From the NCBI RefSeq assembly GCF_015999335.1, contig NZ_JAEACP010000005.1:62001-126000 (forward strand): DNA of 64,000 bases, given 5' to 3'. Under the pieces are notes generated by a model, which ran no database searches, was not told the origin of the DNA, and was given only the letters and a program-made list of their open reading frames with translations. Below are positions 18,306 to 26,531 of this stretch, piece by piece (within the stretch, counting starts at the first letter, position 1; each line of letters opens with the position of its first letter). The translations under genes were made by a program, and so were the position numbers. This DNA is from Tabrizicola soli (GTDB lineage: Bacteria; Pseudomonadota; Alphaproteobacteria; Rhodobacterales; Rhodobacteraceae).

Positions 18306-20312
18306 TCAGCCCCCCACGGTTTCGCAGGGCACGGCGCGGGCGCGCAGCCGGCGGCACGCGAGTTCCGCCTGTTCTTCGGTCAGCCCCATGAAGCTGGCGC
18401 GCCAGGCGCCGCCGGCCTGCGAGGTCTTGCGCAGCCCCTCGTTCAGCGTGGCGCTTTCGGCCAGCGCGGTCTTGAGCAGCGCGCGCTCGGCCTCGTAGCG
18501 CGAGGGGTATTCGCCGACGTTCACCCCGAAATGCCGGCCGCCGGAGGTGGACATGGAGACGACGACCTCCTCCTGCTCCGGCTCGGGGGCCTCGGCGACC
18601 TCGACCGGGTCGAAGATCGGGGCCTTGCGGGCGGGTGCGGCCGGGACGGGGGGGGCCATGTTGGCGGCGGCGGCGAGGGTCTCGACGGCGGTCAGTTCCG
18701 CCTGCGGGTCGGCGAGGGCGAGCTCGACCGGCCCGGCCCCGGCGGCGAGGCCGGGGTCGGTGACGACTTCCTGCGGCGCGGCGGCAAGGTCGACGGGGGT
18801 CTCGGCCGCAGGGGCGAGGGTTGCGGGACGGGCCAGGGGTTGCACGGCGGCGAGGGCCGGGTCGGCGACGGCAGGCAGGATTTCCTCGGCGAGGGCGGCG
18901 GCCTGGGCCTCGAGCGTGCCGGGCTCGGGCGCGGGTTCGGCGGCGGCGAGGGTGGTGGCCTCGGGGACGATCTCTGCCGGGGTTTCGGCGGGCAGCGCGC
19001 CTTCGGCCAGGGCGGCGGCCTGGGCGTCCAGCGTGCCGGGCTCGGGCGCGGGCTCGGCGGGAAGGGCTGCCAGCGCGGTGGCCTGGGCCTCCAGCGTGCC
19101 GGGTTCGGGCAGGAGTTCGGCCGGGACCTCGACCTCGGGCAGGGCCTCGGCGATGGCGGTTTCGGGGGCGGTCTCGGGCGCCGGGCCGGCCATCGTCTCG
19201 GCCTGGAAGTCCAGGGTGCCGGGCGGGGCGGGTTCGGCGGTGGCCTCGGCCAGCGCGCCGTCGATGCTGGCGGCCATGGCGATCGCCACCGCGTCGGGGA
19301 CGGCCGGGGCGGGAGCACCCGGCCGGGCCTTGGGCCGCAGGCTGGACGCCACGCCACCCGAGACGCGGACGGTCTTGCCCGCGCCGCCCTCGGCGCCGAT
19401 CTCGTCGATCTCGGGTTCGGCAGAAGCGATCAGCGCATCCGACGGCAGCGGCGCGGGCGTCTCGGGCGGCTGTTCCTTCACACGGTTCTTGGCGGTGCCG
19501 AAGCCGAGGTCCATCAGCTCGGCCATCTTGGCGTTGCGATTCGCGGTCGAGGTGCCGCCGAAGACGGTGGCGATGATCCGCTTGTTGCCGCGCACGGCCG
19601 AGGCGGTCAGGTTGAAGCCCGCGGCCGAGGTATAGCCGGTCTTGATGCCGTCGGCGCCCTCGTAGCCGTCCAGGAAGCGCGAGTTGGTGTTGCGCACGGT
19701 GGCCACGCCCGCATCGGCGGTGCGGCGCGAGAAGATGTTGTAATACTGGGGGAAATCATAGAACAGGTGCCGCCCCAGGATGTTCATGTCATAGGCGGTG
19801 GACAGGTGCCCCTCGGCCGTGAGGCCGTTGGCGTTGCGGAAGGTGGTGTCGTTCATTCCCAGGCTGCGGGCGGTCTTGGTCATCCGCTTGGCGAAGGCCG
19901 TGTAGTCGCCGCCGATCTGGTCGCCGAGCGCGGCCGCCGCGTCATTGGCCGATTTCACCGCCGCGGCGCGGATCAGGTAGCGCACGGCGATCTTCTGGCC
20001 CGGCTTCAGCCCCAGCCGCGACGGCGGCTGCGAGGCGGCGTATTTCGACACCGTGACCTTGGTGTCCAGCGACAGGCGGCCGGCCTCGATCTCCTGGAAG
20101 GTGATGTAGAGCGTCATCATCTTGGTCAGCGAGGCCGGGTGCAGCCGGGTGCGGGCGTTCTTTTCATAGAGGATCTCGCCGGACCGCGCGTCCATCACGA
20201 TGGCCGCGAAGGGAGCCGCCTGCAGCGGGCTGGTCACCAGCACCGTGCCGACCACGAGATATACGAAGACTGCGCGGAGAATGCGCCCGACAAGCGATGC
20301 CACGTCGCCCAT
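18306..20312 (-). CDS. D-alanyl-D-alanine carboxypeptidase with C-terminal SPOR domain
   Basis: A 668-residue penicillin-binding protein of the S11 family that trims peptidoglycan pentapeptides. Active-site motifs are S61-L-T-K64, S121-A-N123 and KTG near 222. A signal sequence ends at LQAA near residue 33. A low-complexity Ala/Pro/Glu linker (about 300-570) contains repeats of EPGTLxAQAxALA. The C-terminal SPOR domain (about 595-668) binds denuded glycan at the division site. AAGGA abuts ATG 20312 but stands 9 bases before GTG 20303, so GTG 20303 (three codons later) may be the true start. Confidence 0.9.
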   Translation of the reverse strand: MGDVASLVGRILRAVFVYLVVGTVLVTSPLQAAPFAAIVMDARSGEILYEKNARTRLHPASLTKMMTLYITFQEIEAGRLSLDTKVTVSKYAASQPPSRLGLKPGQKIAVRYLIRAAAVKSANDAAAALGDQIGGDYTAFAKRMTKTARSLGMNDTTFRNANGLTAEGHLSTAYDMNILGRHLFYDFPQYYNIFSRRTADAGVATVRNTNSRFLDGYEGADGIKTGYTSAAGFNLTASAVRGNKRIIATVFGGTSTANRNAKMAELMDLGFGTAKNRVKEQPPETPAPLPSDALIASAEPEIDEIGAEGGAGKTVRVSGGVASSLRPKARPGAPAPAVPDAVAIAMAASIDGALAEATAEPAPPGTLDFQAETMAGPAPETAPETAIAEALPEVEVPAELLPEPGTLEAQATALAALPAEPAPEPGTLDAQAAALAEGALPAETPAEIVPEATTLAAAEPAPEPGTLEAQAAALAEEILPAVADPALAAVQPLARPATLAPAAETPVDLAAAPQEVVTDPGLAAGAGPVELALADPQAELTAVETLAAAANMAPPVPAAPARKAPIFDPVEVAEAPEPEQEEVVVSMSTSGGRHFGVNVGEYPSRYEAERALLKTALAESATLNEGLRKTSQAGGAWRASFMGLTEEQAELACRRLRARAVPCETVGG

Positions 20313-20485
20313 TCCTTTGCCTGTGCGGCCCGGGTTTCCCGGTGCCAGTTCTGCCTCGGAGGGAAGGCTAGCACAGGGAATGGATTCCGAAAACCCAAAA
20401 ATACCAAGGACTTTGCGGGACAAGCTCACCCAGTTGCGCGGATGCAGCACCCGGCCACATCTTGCGGCCGGGGCACCTGTCGCCG

Positions 20486-21193
20486 CTATCCGTTGCGGCC
20501 GGGCTTAAGGCTTTCCACCAGGGCCGGCAAGATGGCCAGGGTCTCGATCACGTGAAAGCGCCGATGGCCCTCGGGCGGATCGGCGGCTTCCAGCGCCCAG
20601 GTCGCGCCATGCGGGACATGCACGCCCCAGGCTCCGGCGGCCAGGGCGGGAATGACGTCGGATTTCAGAGAATTGCCCACCATCATCGCCTGATCCGCGC
20701 CGGTGCCGTGGCGGGCAAAGATGGTGCGGTAGGATTCGGCGGTCTTGTCGCTGACGATCTCGACCCCGTCGAAAAGCTCGCCCAGGCCGGATTGCGCGAG
20801 TTTCCGTTCCTGGTCCAGAAGATCGCCCTTGGTGATCAGCAGGACGCGGTACTCGGTGGCCAGCGCGGCCACCGTGGCACGGACATGGGGCAGAAGCTCG
20901 ATCGGGTGTTCCAGCATCTCGCGGCCCGCCGCCACGATCTCGCCGATCAGCCGGGCGGGGACGCGGGCCTCGGTGACCTCGATCGCGGTCTCGATCATCG
21001 ACAGGGTGAAGCCCTTCACGCCAAAGCCATAGTGGCCGAGGTTGCGCCGCTCGGCCGCCTCCAGCCGCTGGGCGAGAAGCAGGGGGTCGGCGTAGCGCGA
21101 CAGGAGCATGGCGAAACGCTCTTGCGTCAGGCGGAAGAAGGCCTCGTTCTGCCAGAGCGTGTCGTCGGCGTCGAAGCCGATCGTGGTCAACAT
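20486..21193 (-). CDS. HAD-family hydrolase
   Basis: A 235-residue haloacid dehalogenase-fold phosphatase. Motif 1 is DADDTLWQNE near residues 8-17, with an Asp nucleophile and the DxDxT pattern; a Lys in LLITKGD and MVGNSLKSDVIPALAAG give the later motifs. The helical cap inserted after motif 1 suggests a small phosphorylated metabolite as substrate, not identified. ATG 21193 has AAGGG upstream; the open frame extends further but without family similarity. Confidence 0.83.
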   Translation of the reverse strand: MLTTIGFDADDTLWQNEAFFRLTQERFAMLLSRYADPLLLAQRLEAAERRNLGHYGFGVKGFTLSMIETAIEVTEARVPARLIGEIVAAGREMLEHPIELLPHVRATVAALATEYRVLLITKGDLLDQERKLAQSGLGELFDGVEIVSDKTAESYRTIFARHGTGADQAMMVGNSLKSDVIPALAAGAWGVHVPHGATWALEAADPPEGHRRFHVIETLAILPALVESLKPGRNG

Positions 21194-21318
21194 GAAGCAC
21201 CCTTGGGCGGCCCCTGCGCCGCCCCCTTTTCGCTGCGGCAAAAGAGGCTATATTTCCGCAATGAGATGCAACCCCCGAATCCAGGAAGCCGAGGCCCGTG
21301 TCCATTCGTCCGTTGAGC

Positions 21319-21639
21319 ATGTCTGACAAGACGGATGGGCCGGGGAACGACACCTCGATCCTGACCAAGACCAAGACGAAGACCCAGCGCCCGCCGCTGT
21401 ACAAGGTGCTGCTCCTGAACGACGACTACACGCCGATGGAATTCGTCGTCCATGTGCTGGAGCGGTTCTTCGGCCTGAACCATGCCCAGGCCTTCGAGAT
21501 CATGTTGACGGTGCACAAGAAGGGGCTGGCGGTGGTGGGCGTGTTCAGCTTCGAGGTGGCCGAGACCAAGGTGGCGCAGGTGATGGATTTCTCGCGCCGG
21601 CACCAGCATCCGCTGCAATGCACGATGGAAAAGGAATGA
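21319..21639 (+). CDS. clpS: ATP-dependent Clp protease adaptor ClpS
   Basis: A 106-residue adaptor that binds proteins with N-degron residues and hands them to ClpA-ClpP. The core [20 protein letters not shown] carries the N-degron pocket residues (NDD) and a flexible N-terminal tail ([12 protein letters not shown]) precedes it. [19 protein letters not shown] completes the fold. ATG 21319 is used; an in-frame GTG at 21298, behind GAGG, would add seven residues and cannot be excluded. Confidence 0.93.
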   Translation: MSDKTDGPGNDTSILTKTKTKTQRPPLYKVLLLNDDYTPMEFVVHVLERFFGLNHAQAFEIMLTVHKKGLAVVGVFSFEVAETKVAQVMDFSRRHQHPLQCTMEKE

Positions 21640-21679
21640 TTCTTCGGCCCTCCCTCCAAGGGTCCGGGGCCTGAGTCCC

Positions 21680-22660
21680 ATGCGGTCCGCCCGTCTGTCC
21701 CTGGCGCTGGAAAGCGGCGCGCTAGTCCTTCCCGGCGAGGGCCGGATCGCCGTCTATCGGCCCCGGATCGGTGACAGCCTCCTGGCGCTGCCGCAGGAGC
21801 GGGTGGTGGTGCTGACCGGGTTCCGGCCGGACCACGACCATTTCGCCAGGGCCTATGCGGTTGCCCCCGCGCCGCCCTATGCCGCCGCCATCGTCTGCCT
21901 GCCGCGCAGCCGCGAGGCGGGGCGCGCGCTGATCGCGCAGGCGGCGGCCGAGGTGGCCCCCGGCGGCTGGGTCGCGGTGGACGGACAGAAGACCGACGGG
22001 ATCGACACGGCGCTGAAGGACCTGCGCAGGCGGGTGGAGCTGTCGGAGAGCCTGTCCAAGGCGCATGGCAAGCTCGCCTCGTTCCCGGTGGGGCCCGACC
22101 TGTCGGACTGGCGCGCGCAGCCGTCGCGGGTCGGGGGATTCCAGACCCTGCCGGGGGTGTTCTCGGCCGACGGACCGGATCGCGGCTCGGCCCTCCTGGC
22201 CGGGGCGCTGCCGGCCAGGCTGGGCGGCAAGATCGCCGATCTGGGGGCCGGCTGGGGCTATCTCGCGGCCGAAATCCTGAAGCGGCCGGGGGTCAAGCGG
22301 CTGGACCTGGTCGAGGCCGAGGCCGATGCGCTGGCCTGCGCCAAGGTCAACGTGGCCGACGAGAGGGCGCGGTTCCATTGGGCGGATGCGACCCTGTGGA
22401 AGCCCGAGAGCCTGCTGGACGCGGTGGTGACGAACCCGCCCTTCCACACCGGGCGCGAGGCAGACGCCGGGCTGGGTGCCGGGTTCATCCGGGCGGCGCG
22501 GCGGATGCTGGCGCCGGATGGCGGGCTCTGGCTGGTGGCCAACCGCCACCTGCCCTATGATGCGGTGCTGGCCGAATGCTTCCTGGAGGTGCAGGAGGTG
22601 GCCGGCGATGGCGCCTTCCGCGTCATCCACGCCATCAAGCCCAGGCGGGCGAAACCCTAG
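21680..22660 (+). CDS. Class I SAM methyltransferase, RsmC-like
   Basis: A 326-residue protein with the two-domain RsmC layout: a degenerate N-terminal methyltransferase-like half and an active C-terminal half. The SAM-binding GxGxG is IADLGAGWGYLAAEIL near residue 190, and the catalytic NPPF motif is VVTNPPFHTG near 252, typical of N2-guanine or N6-adenine methylation. RsmC methylates G1207 of 16S rRNA; the target here is inferred from domain order. The SDR gene follows by 9 bases. Confidence 0.85.
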   Translation: MRSARLSLALESGALVLPGEGRIAVYRPRIGDSLLALPQERVVVLTGFRPDHDHFARAYAVAPAPPYAAAIVCLPRSREAGRALIAQAAAEVAPGGWVAVDGQKTDGIDTALKDLRRRVELSESLSKAHGKLASFPVGPDLSDWRAQPSRVGGFQTLPGVFSADGPDRGSALLAGALPARLGGKIADLGAGWGYLAAEILKRPGVKRLDLVEAEADALACAKVNVADERARFHWADATLWKPESLLDAVVTNPPFHTGREADAGLGAGFIRAARRMLAPDGGLWLVANRHLPYDAVLAECFLEVQEVAGDGAFRVIHAIKPRRAKP

Positions 22661-22669
22661 AGGCAGTGC

Positions 22670-23482
22670 ATGTCCTTTTCCGTCAGCGGCAAGACCGCCA
22701 TCGTGACCGGCGCGGCGGCCGGCATCGGGCTTGCCATCGCGCGGCACCTGGTCGACAAGGGCGCGAACGTGATGTTCGCCGACATCGACGAGGCCCGGCT
22801 CGAGGCCGAACTGGGCGAGGAGGCCCGGGCCGAGGGGCCGATCCGCATCTTCGCCGGCGACCTGACCGAGAAGCTGACCATCGCCAACCTTCTGTCGGCC
22901 ACCGTTGATGCCTTCGACCGGCTGGACATCCTGGTGAACGCGAACCGCAAGATGATGGTCTCGGAGGTGCTGAACCCCGAGGCCGACGGGGTCGAGGAAT
23001 TGTGGCGTCAGAACGTGCTGTCGGCGCTGCGGATGTCGCAGATGACGGCGAAGCGGATGATCCAGCACGGCCAGCGCGCGGGGCTGGAAGAGGGCACGAT
23101 GCTCGGCTCGATCATCAACATCTCGTCGATCGCGGCGCAGGCGACCCGGCCCGAGCTTCTGGGCTATTCGATGGCGGCGGCCGGGATGGACCAGATGACG
23201 CGCTCGCTGGCCGTCGCGCTGGCGCCGAAGGGGATCCGGGTCAACGCGGTGGCTTTCGGCAGCGTGATGAGCGCAAGCCTGCAGGTGGCGCTGCGCGACA
23301 ACCCGGATTACCGCGAGATGATCACGGCCGCCACGCCGCTCGGCCGGATCGCCGCCCCGGCCGAGCTGGCCGAGGCGGTGCAGTTCCTGGCATCCGACGC
23401 GGCGGGCTTCGTCACGGGGCAGGTGCTGACCGTGGACGGCGGGCGCGGCATCCTGGACGTGGCCTGCGCGCCCTCGCACTGA
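22670..23482 (+). CDS. SDR-family protein lacking the catalytic Lys
   Basis: A 270-residue short-chain dehydrogenase/reductase fold. The NAD(P) motif TGAAAGIG (13-20), the N115 of the LWRQN helix and the Ser pair S152-S153 are present. The YxxxK motif reads Y166-S-M-A-A170, so the catalytic Lys is Ala, and the NAG motif reads N90-A-N92. The remainder (RVNAVAFGSV, VTGQVLTVDGG) is FabG-like. It may still bind NAD(P)H but should be a poor oxidoreductase. Its stop abuts the stop of the convergent lipoprotein gene. Confidence 0.85.
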   Translation: MSFSVSGKTAIVTGAAAGIGLAIARHLVDKGANVMFADIDEARLEAELGEEARAEGPIRIFAGDLTEKLTIANLLSATVDAFDRLDILVNANRKMMVSEVLNPEADGVEELWRQNVLSALRMSQMTAKRMIQHGQRAGLEEGTMLGSIINISSIAAQATRPELLGYSMAAAGMDQMTRSLAVALAPKGIRVNAVAFGSVMSASLQVALRDNPDYREMITAATPLGRIAAPAELAEAVQFLASDAAGFVTGQVLTVDGGRGILDVACAPSH

Positions 23483-23872
23483 TCATTCCGGGTAGACCGC
23501 CTTGCACTGGGCGATCAGCGGCTGCGCCTCGCGCGCAAGTTCGCGCCGCTTGGCCTGCAGGCTTTCCAGCTTCCGCGCCTCTTCCCGCAGGTCGATGGCC
23601 TTGGGCCGGGTCTTCGTGACCGGCTCGCGGTCGAGGCACATATGCGGCGGGCGCGGCGGTTCGCCCGGTTTCGAATGGGAATGGCACCAGTCCCATTCCA
23701 TTTCGTAGACCGTGATCGTCTCGAGCGCATAGCCCCGGTCGAGGTTGGTCTCGGTCTCGGCGATCAGGCGGTCGACGGTGCGCAGATCGCGGGTGGAGCG
23801 GTTGATGCATTGCTCCTGCGGGGTGCCGCAGGCGGCCAGCAGGGCGCAGAGCGTAAGGGCAAGACGTTTCAT
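23483..23872 (-). CDS. Small lipoprotein of unknown function
   Basis: A 129-residue protein with a lipobox: MKRLALTLCALLAAC15, cleaved before C15. The mature part has further Cys residues (EQCINRS, DWCHSHS, HMCLDRE, IAQCKAV), a possible coiled coil (LREEARKLESLQAKRRELAREA) and no family I recognise. AAGGAGG stands 9 bases before ATG 23872. The start codon choice rejects a longer frame that would read through the gap before hemF. It converges with the SDR gene with no spacer. Confidence 0.8.
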   Translation of the reverse strand: MKRLALTLCALLAACGTPQEQCINRSTRDLRTVDRLIAETETNLDRGYALETITVYEMEWDWCHSHSKPGEPPRPPHMCLDREPVTKTRPKAIDLREEARKLESLQAKRRELAREAQPLIAQCKAVYPE

Positions 23873-23948
23873 CGGGATCCCTCCTTGCGGCGGTGGAAAG
23901 CGGATCGCGGGGATGCTAGGCAGGGCCGGAAGCAGCCGGAGGCAGAGG

Positions 23949-24809
23949 ATGACCGATCTCTTTGACAGCCGCAAGGCCGAGGCCGCCGCCTGGTTCCGGG
24001 GCCTGCGCGACCGCATCGTCGTGGCCTTCGAGGCGCTGGAGGACCGGCATGCCAAGGGCACTCCGGGCCGGTTCGAGGTGACGCCGACGCAGCGCGCCGA
24101 TGGCGGCGGCGGGCTGATGAGCGTGATGCGCGGCGGCGGCGTCTTCGAGAAGGTCGGCGTCAACTGGTCCGAGGTGCATGGCACCCTTGGCGAGAAGGCG
24201 CAGCGCGCGATGGCGGCGCGGGGCGTGCCGGGGATGGAGAGCGACCCGCGCTTCTGGGCCAGCGGGATCAGCCTGGTCGCGCATATGGTGAACCCGCATA
24301 CCCCGGCGGTGCACATGAACACCCGGATGTTCTGGACCCCCGGCGCCTGGTGGTTCGGCGGCGGGGCGGACCTCAATCCCTGCATCGAATATGCCGAGGA
24401 TACCGCGCATTTCCACGGGCAGATGCAGCGCGCCTGCGATGCCCATGCGCCGGACTACTACCCGCGCTTCAAGGCCTGGGCCGACGAGTATTTCTTCGTC
24501 CCGCATCGCGGAAGGGCGCGGGGCGTGGGCGGCATCTTCTACGACGACCTGAACACGGGCGACTGGGAGGCGGATTTCGCCTTTACCCGCGACGTCGGCA
24601 GCGCCTTCCTGCCGGCCTTCCTGCCGGTGACGGAACGGCGCATCGCGACCCCCTGGACCGAGGCCGACCGCGAGGTGCAACTGGTCCATCGCGGGCTTTA
24701 TGCCGAATACAACCTGGTCTACGACCGGGGCACCAAGTTCGGGCTCGAGACCGGGCACGACGCCAACGCCGTGCTGATGAGCCTGCCTCCGGTCGCGAAA
24801 TGGCCCTGA
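23949..24809 (+). CDS. hemF: Oxygen-dependent coproporphyrinogen III oxidase
   Basis: A 286-residue HemF enzyme, close to the usual length of about 300. It oxidatively decarboxylates coproporphyrinogen III using oxygen. Diagnostic segments are GGGVFEKVGVNWSEVHG, NPHTPAVHMNTRMF, WWFGGGADLNPC, RGVGGIFYDDLN and the C-terminal RGLYAEYNLVYDRGTKFGL. ATG 23949 follows GGCAGAGG and yields the family start MTDLFDSRKAEAAAWF. With hemN at 5265 the cell can make haem with or without oxygen. No FNR box was seen before it. Confidence 0.95.
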   Translation: MTDLFDSRKAEAAAWFRGLRDRIVVAFEALEDRHAKGTPGRFEVTPTQRADGGGGLMSVMRGGGVFEKVGVNWSEVHGTLGEKAQRAMAARGVPGMESDPRFWASGISLVAHMVNPHTPAVHMNTRMFWTPGAWWFGGGADLNPCIEYAEDTAHFHGQMQRACDAHAPDYYPRFKAWADEYFFVPHRGRARGVGGIFYDDLNTGDWEADFAFTRDVGSAFLPAFLPVTERRIATPWTEADREVQLVHRGLYAEYNLVYDRGTKFGLETGHDANAVLMSLPPVAKWP

Positions 24810-24810
24810 G

Positions 24811-25422
24811 GTGGGTGCGGACAGCCTGACCTCGTTCCTGCTGGCGGCGCTGGTACTGGAGCTGACGCCGGGCCCCAACATGACCTGGCTTGCGCTTCTG
24901 ACCGCCACGGCCGGGCGGAGGGTCGGGCTGGCGGCGCTGACGGGAATCGCACTGGGGCTGGCCCTGCAGGCGGTGTTGGCCGTGGTGGGGGTCGCGGCGC
25001 TGATGGCGGCCTGGCCGGGGCTGTACCGTGTGCTGCATCTGGCGGGGGTGGGGTTCCTCCTGTTCCTCGCCTGGGAAAGCTGGCGCGATTCGGGCGATCC
25101 GGCGCATCACCGGCCGGGCGGGGGCGAGGACGGGGCCGCCGGTTTCCGGCGCGGTCTGGTGGCGAACCTGTTGAATCCGAAGGCGGCGCTGTTCTTCGTG
25201 ACCGTGCTGCCGGGATTCCTGCCGCAGGCGGCGAGCGCGGGGGCGGCGCTGGCGCTGTCGGCGGTCTATGTGGCGCTGGCGACGGCGGTGCATCTGGTGA
25301 TCGTGCTGGCGGCCGGGTCTCTGGGCGGATGGCTTGCCGATCCCGCGGTTTCGGTCAGGATGCACCGGATCCAGGCGCTGGCGCTGGTTCTGGTGGCGGT
25401 GTGGCTTTTCTGGCGGGGGTAA
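24811..25422 (+). CDS. LysE/RhtB-family amino acid exporter
   Basis: A 203-residue inner-membrane protein with about six helices. The family signature ELTPGPNMTWLALLTATAGRRVGL lies at the N-terminus, and the mid-protein NLLNPKAALFFVTVLPGF is the second conserved block. Such proteins export amino acids or related small molecules; the substrate is not predictable. It starts with GTG one base after hemF. Confidence 0.88.
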   Translation: MGADSLTSFLLAALVLELTPGPNMTWLALLTATAGRRVGLAALTGIALGLALQAVLAVVGVAALMAAWPGLYRVLHLAGVGFLLFLAWESWRDSGDPAHHRPGGGEDGAAGFRRGLVANLLNPKAALFFVTVLPGFLPQAASAGAALALSAVYVALATAVHLVIVLAAGSLGGWLADPAVSVRMHRIQALALVLVAVWLFWRG

Positions 25423-25424
25423 GG

Positions 25425-25778
25425 ATGGCGGATATCGTGGTGAAGGCGGCCTATGGCTCGGTCGTCGAGGACGAGGGGATGCTTTTCGTCGGCTTCGCCG
25501 AGGGCGAGGACGAGGAGGAGAACTATGCGCTGTTCCGCCAGCCGCTGGGGGGCGGGCCGGTCTGGTTCGAGGTCGGGGACGAGACCTTCGGGACCGAGGA
25601 CGGGATCGATTCGGTGACGCTTGGTCCCGAGGGGCTGGAGATCGCGATCGCCCCCGCCAAGCGCGCCGCTTTCGGTTTTGCCGGGAGCGTCGCGGTCAGG
25701 ATCGGCGCGGGCTGCGAGGATGCGGCCCCGGCGCTGGAAGCCCTGCGCAGGATGCTGGGCGCGCGGTTTCAGGGCTGA
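25425..25778 (+). CDS. Small conserved-looking protein of unknown function
   Basis: A 117-residue soluble protein beginning MADIVVKAAYGSVVEDEGMLF. It is acidic (GEDEEENY) and beta-rich in appearance, with no membrane helix or signal peptide. I do not recognise the family. ATG 25425 follows TAAGG, three bases after the LysE stop, so it is likely co-translated. Its 3' end overlaps the 3' end of the convergent YceI gene by 10 bases. Confidence 0.65.
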   Translation: MADIVVKAAYGSVVEDEGMLFVGFAEGEDEEENYALFRQPLGGGPVWFEVGDETFGTEDGIDSVTLGPEGLEIAIAPAKRAAFGFAGSVAVRIGAGCEDAAPALEALRRMLGARFQG

Positions 25779-26419
25779 GCGGGCTTCGGCGCTTCGGGGT
25801 TCATGAGCTCGGTCTCGATGAAGACCTGCACCGCGTCCGAGACGCCCATGGTCGTGCCGGGCTCGGGGATGCCGTTCGTGATCCCGAAATCGGACCGTTT
25901 CAGCGTGGTCTCGATCGAGAATCCCACCCTTGCCCCGCCGGGGTCCTGCGCCATGTGGCCCCAGCCGCCATTGTAGGTGGCGTGCAGCGTGACGGGCCTG
26001 GTGATCCCGTTCAGCGTCAGCTCGCCGCTCACATCCGCCGTGCGCTCTCCGGTCAGCGTGACGCGGGTCGAGGTGAAGCTGGCCCTGGGATGCGCGGGCG
26101 CGTTCAGGAAATCCGGGCCCGAGACGAGGGCGTTGAAGTCGTAGGTGGGGTCGTCGTTGTGGGTTTCCAGCGAGGCCAGGTCCACGCTGGCACTGACCTG
26201 CATGGTCTCGGCTGCGTCGGGGTCGAACTCCAGCGTCGCCTCGACCTTGGTGAACAGCGCCATGAAGCGCGAGAAGCCCAGGTGATCGACGAGGAACCAG
26301 AGCCGGGTATGGGCGGGATCGGTGCGGTATGTCCCTTTGGGCGGGGTGCCGAGGTCGGACATGTCCTGCGCAGCGGCGGGCAGGGTGAGGAGGGCGGAGA
26401 GGAGGAGGGCGCGGAGCAT
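25769..26419 (-). CDS. YceI-family periplasmic lipid-binding protein
   Basis: A 216-residue protein with a signal peptide (cleavage after LPAAA near 17). The mature beta-barrel fold shows YRTDPAHTRLWFLVDHLGFSRFMALF, the YceI start in which the cavity binds polyprenoid or quinone-like chains, and SGELTLNGITRPVTLHATYNG, the central block. FGITNGIPEPGTTMGVSDAVQVFIE closes the barrel. Its role is not established beyond lipid binding. A palindrome at 26443 lies in its promoter region. Confidence 0.9.
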   Translation of the reverse strand: MLRALLLSALLTLPAAAQDMSDLGTPPKGTYRTDPAHTRLWFLVDHLGFSRFMALFTKVEATLEFDPDAAETMQVSASVDLASLETHNDDPTYDFNALVSGPDFLNAPAHPRASFTSTRVTLTGERTADVSGELTLNGITRPVTLHATYNGGWGHMAQDPGGARVGFSIETTLKRSDFGITNGIPEPGTTMGVSDAVQVFIETELMNPEAPKPAQP

Positions 26420-26442
26420 GGCGGTGCCTTTCGCTGTGCATG

Positions 26443-26460
26443 GTTAGCCTATTGGCTAAC
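26443..26460. promoter_or_regulatory. MarR-like operator before the YceI gene
   Basis: GTTAGCCTATTGGCTAAC is an 18-base inverted repeat with 7-base arms, 23 bases before the YceI start. TTAGCC-N4-GGCTAA resembles MarR-family operators. No marR gene is adjacent. Confidence 0.55.
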
Positions 26461-26531
26461 AAATCCCCCGGTCAAGCGCGCTGTTCCGTTCGGCCGCGCC
26501 ATGGGCTAGCCTTCGCCCGGTCACGGGGGAA

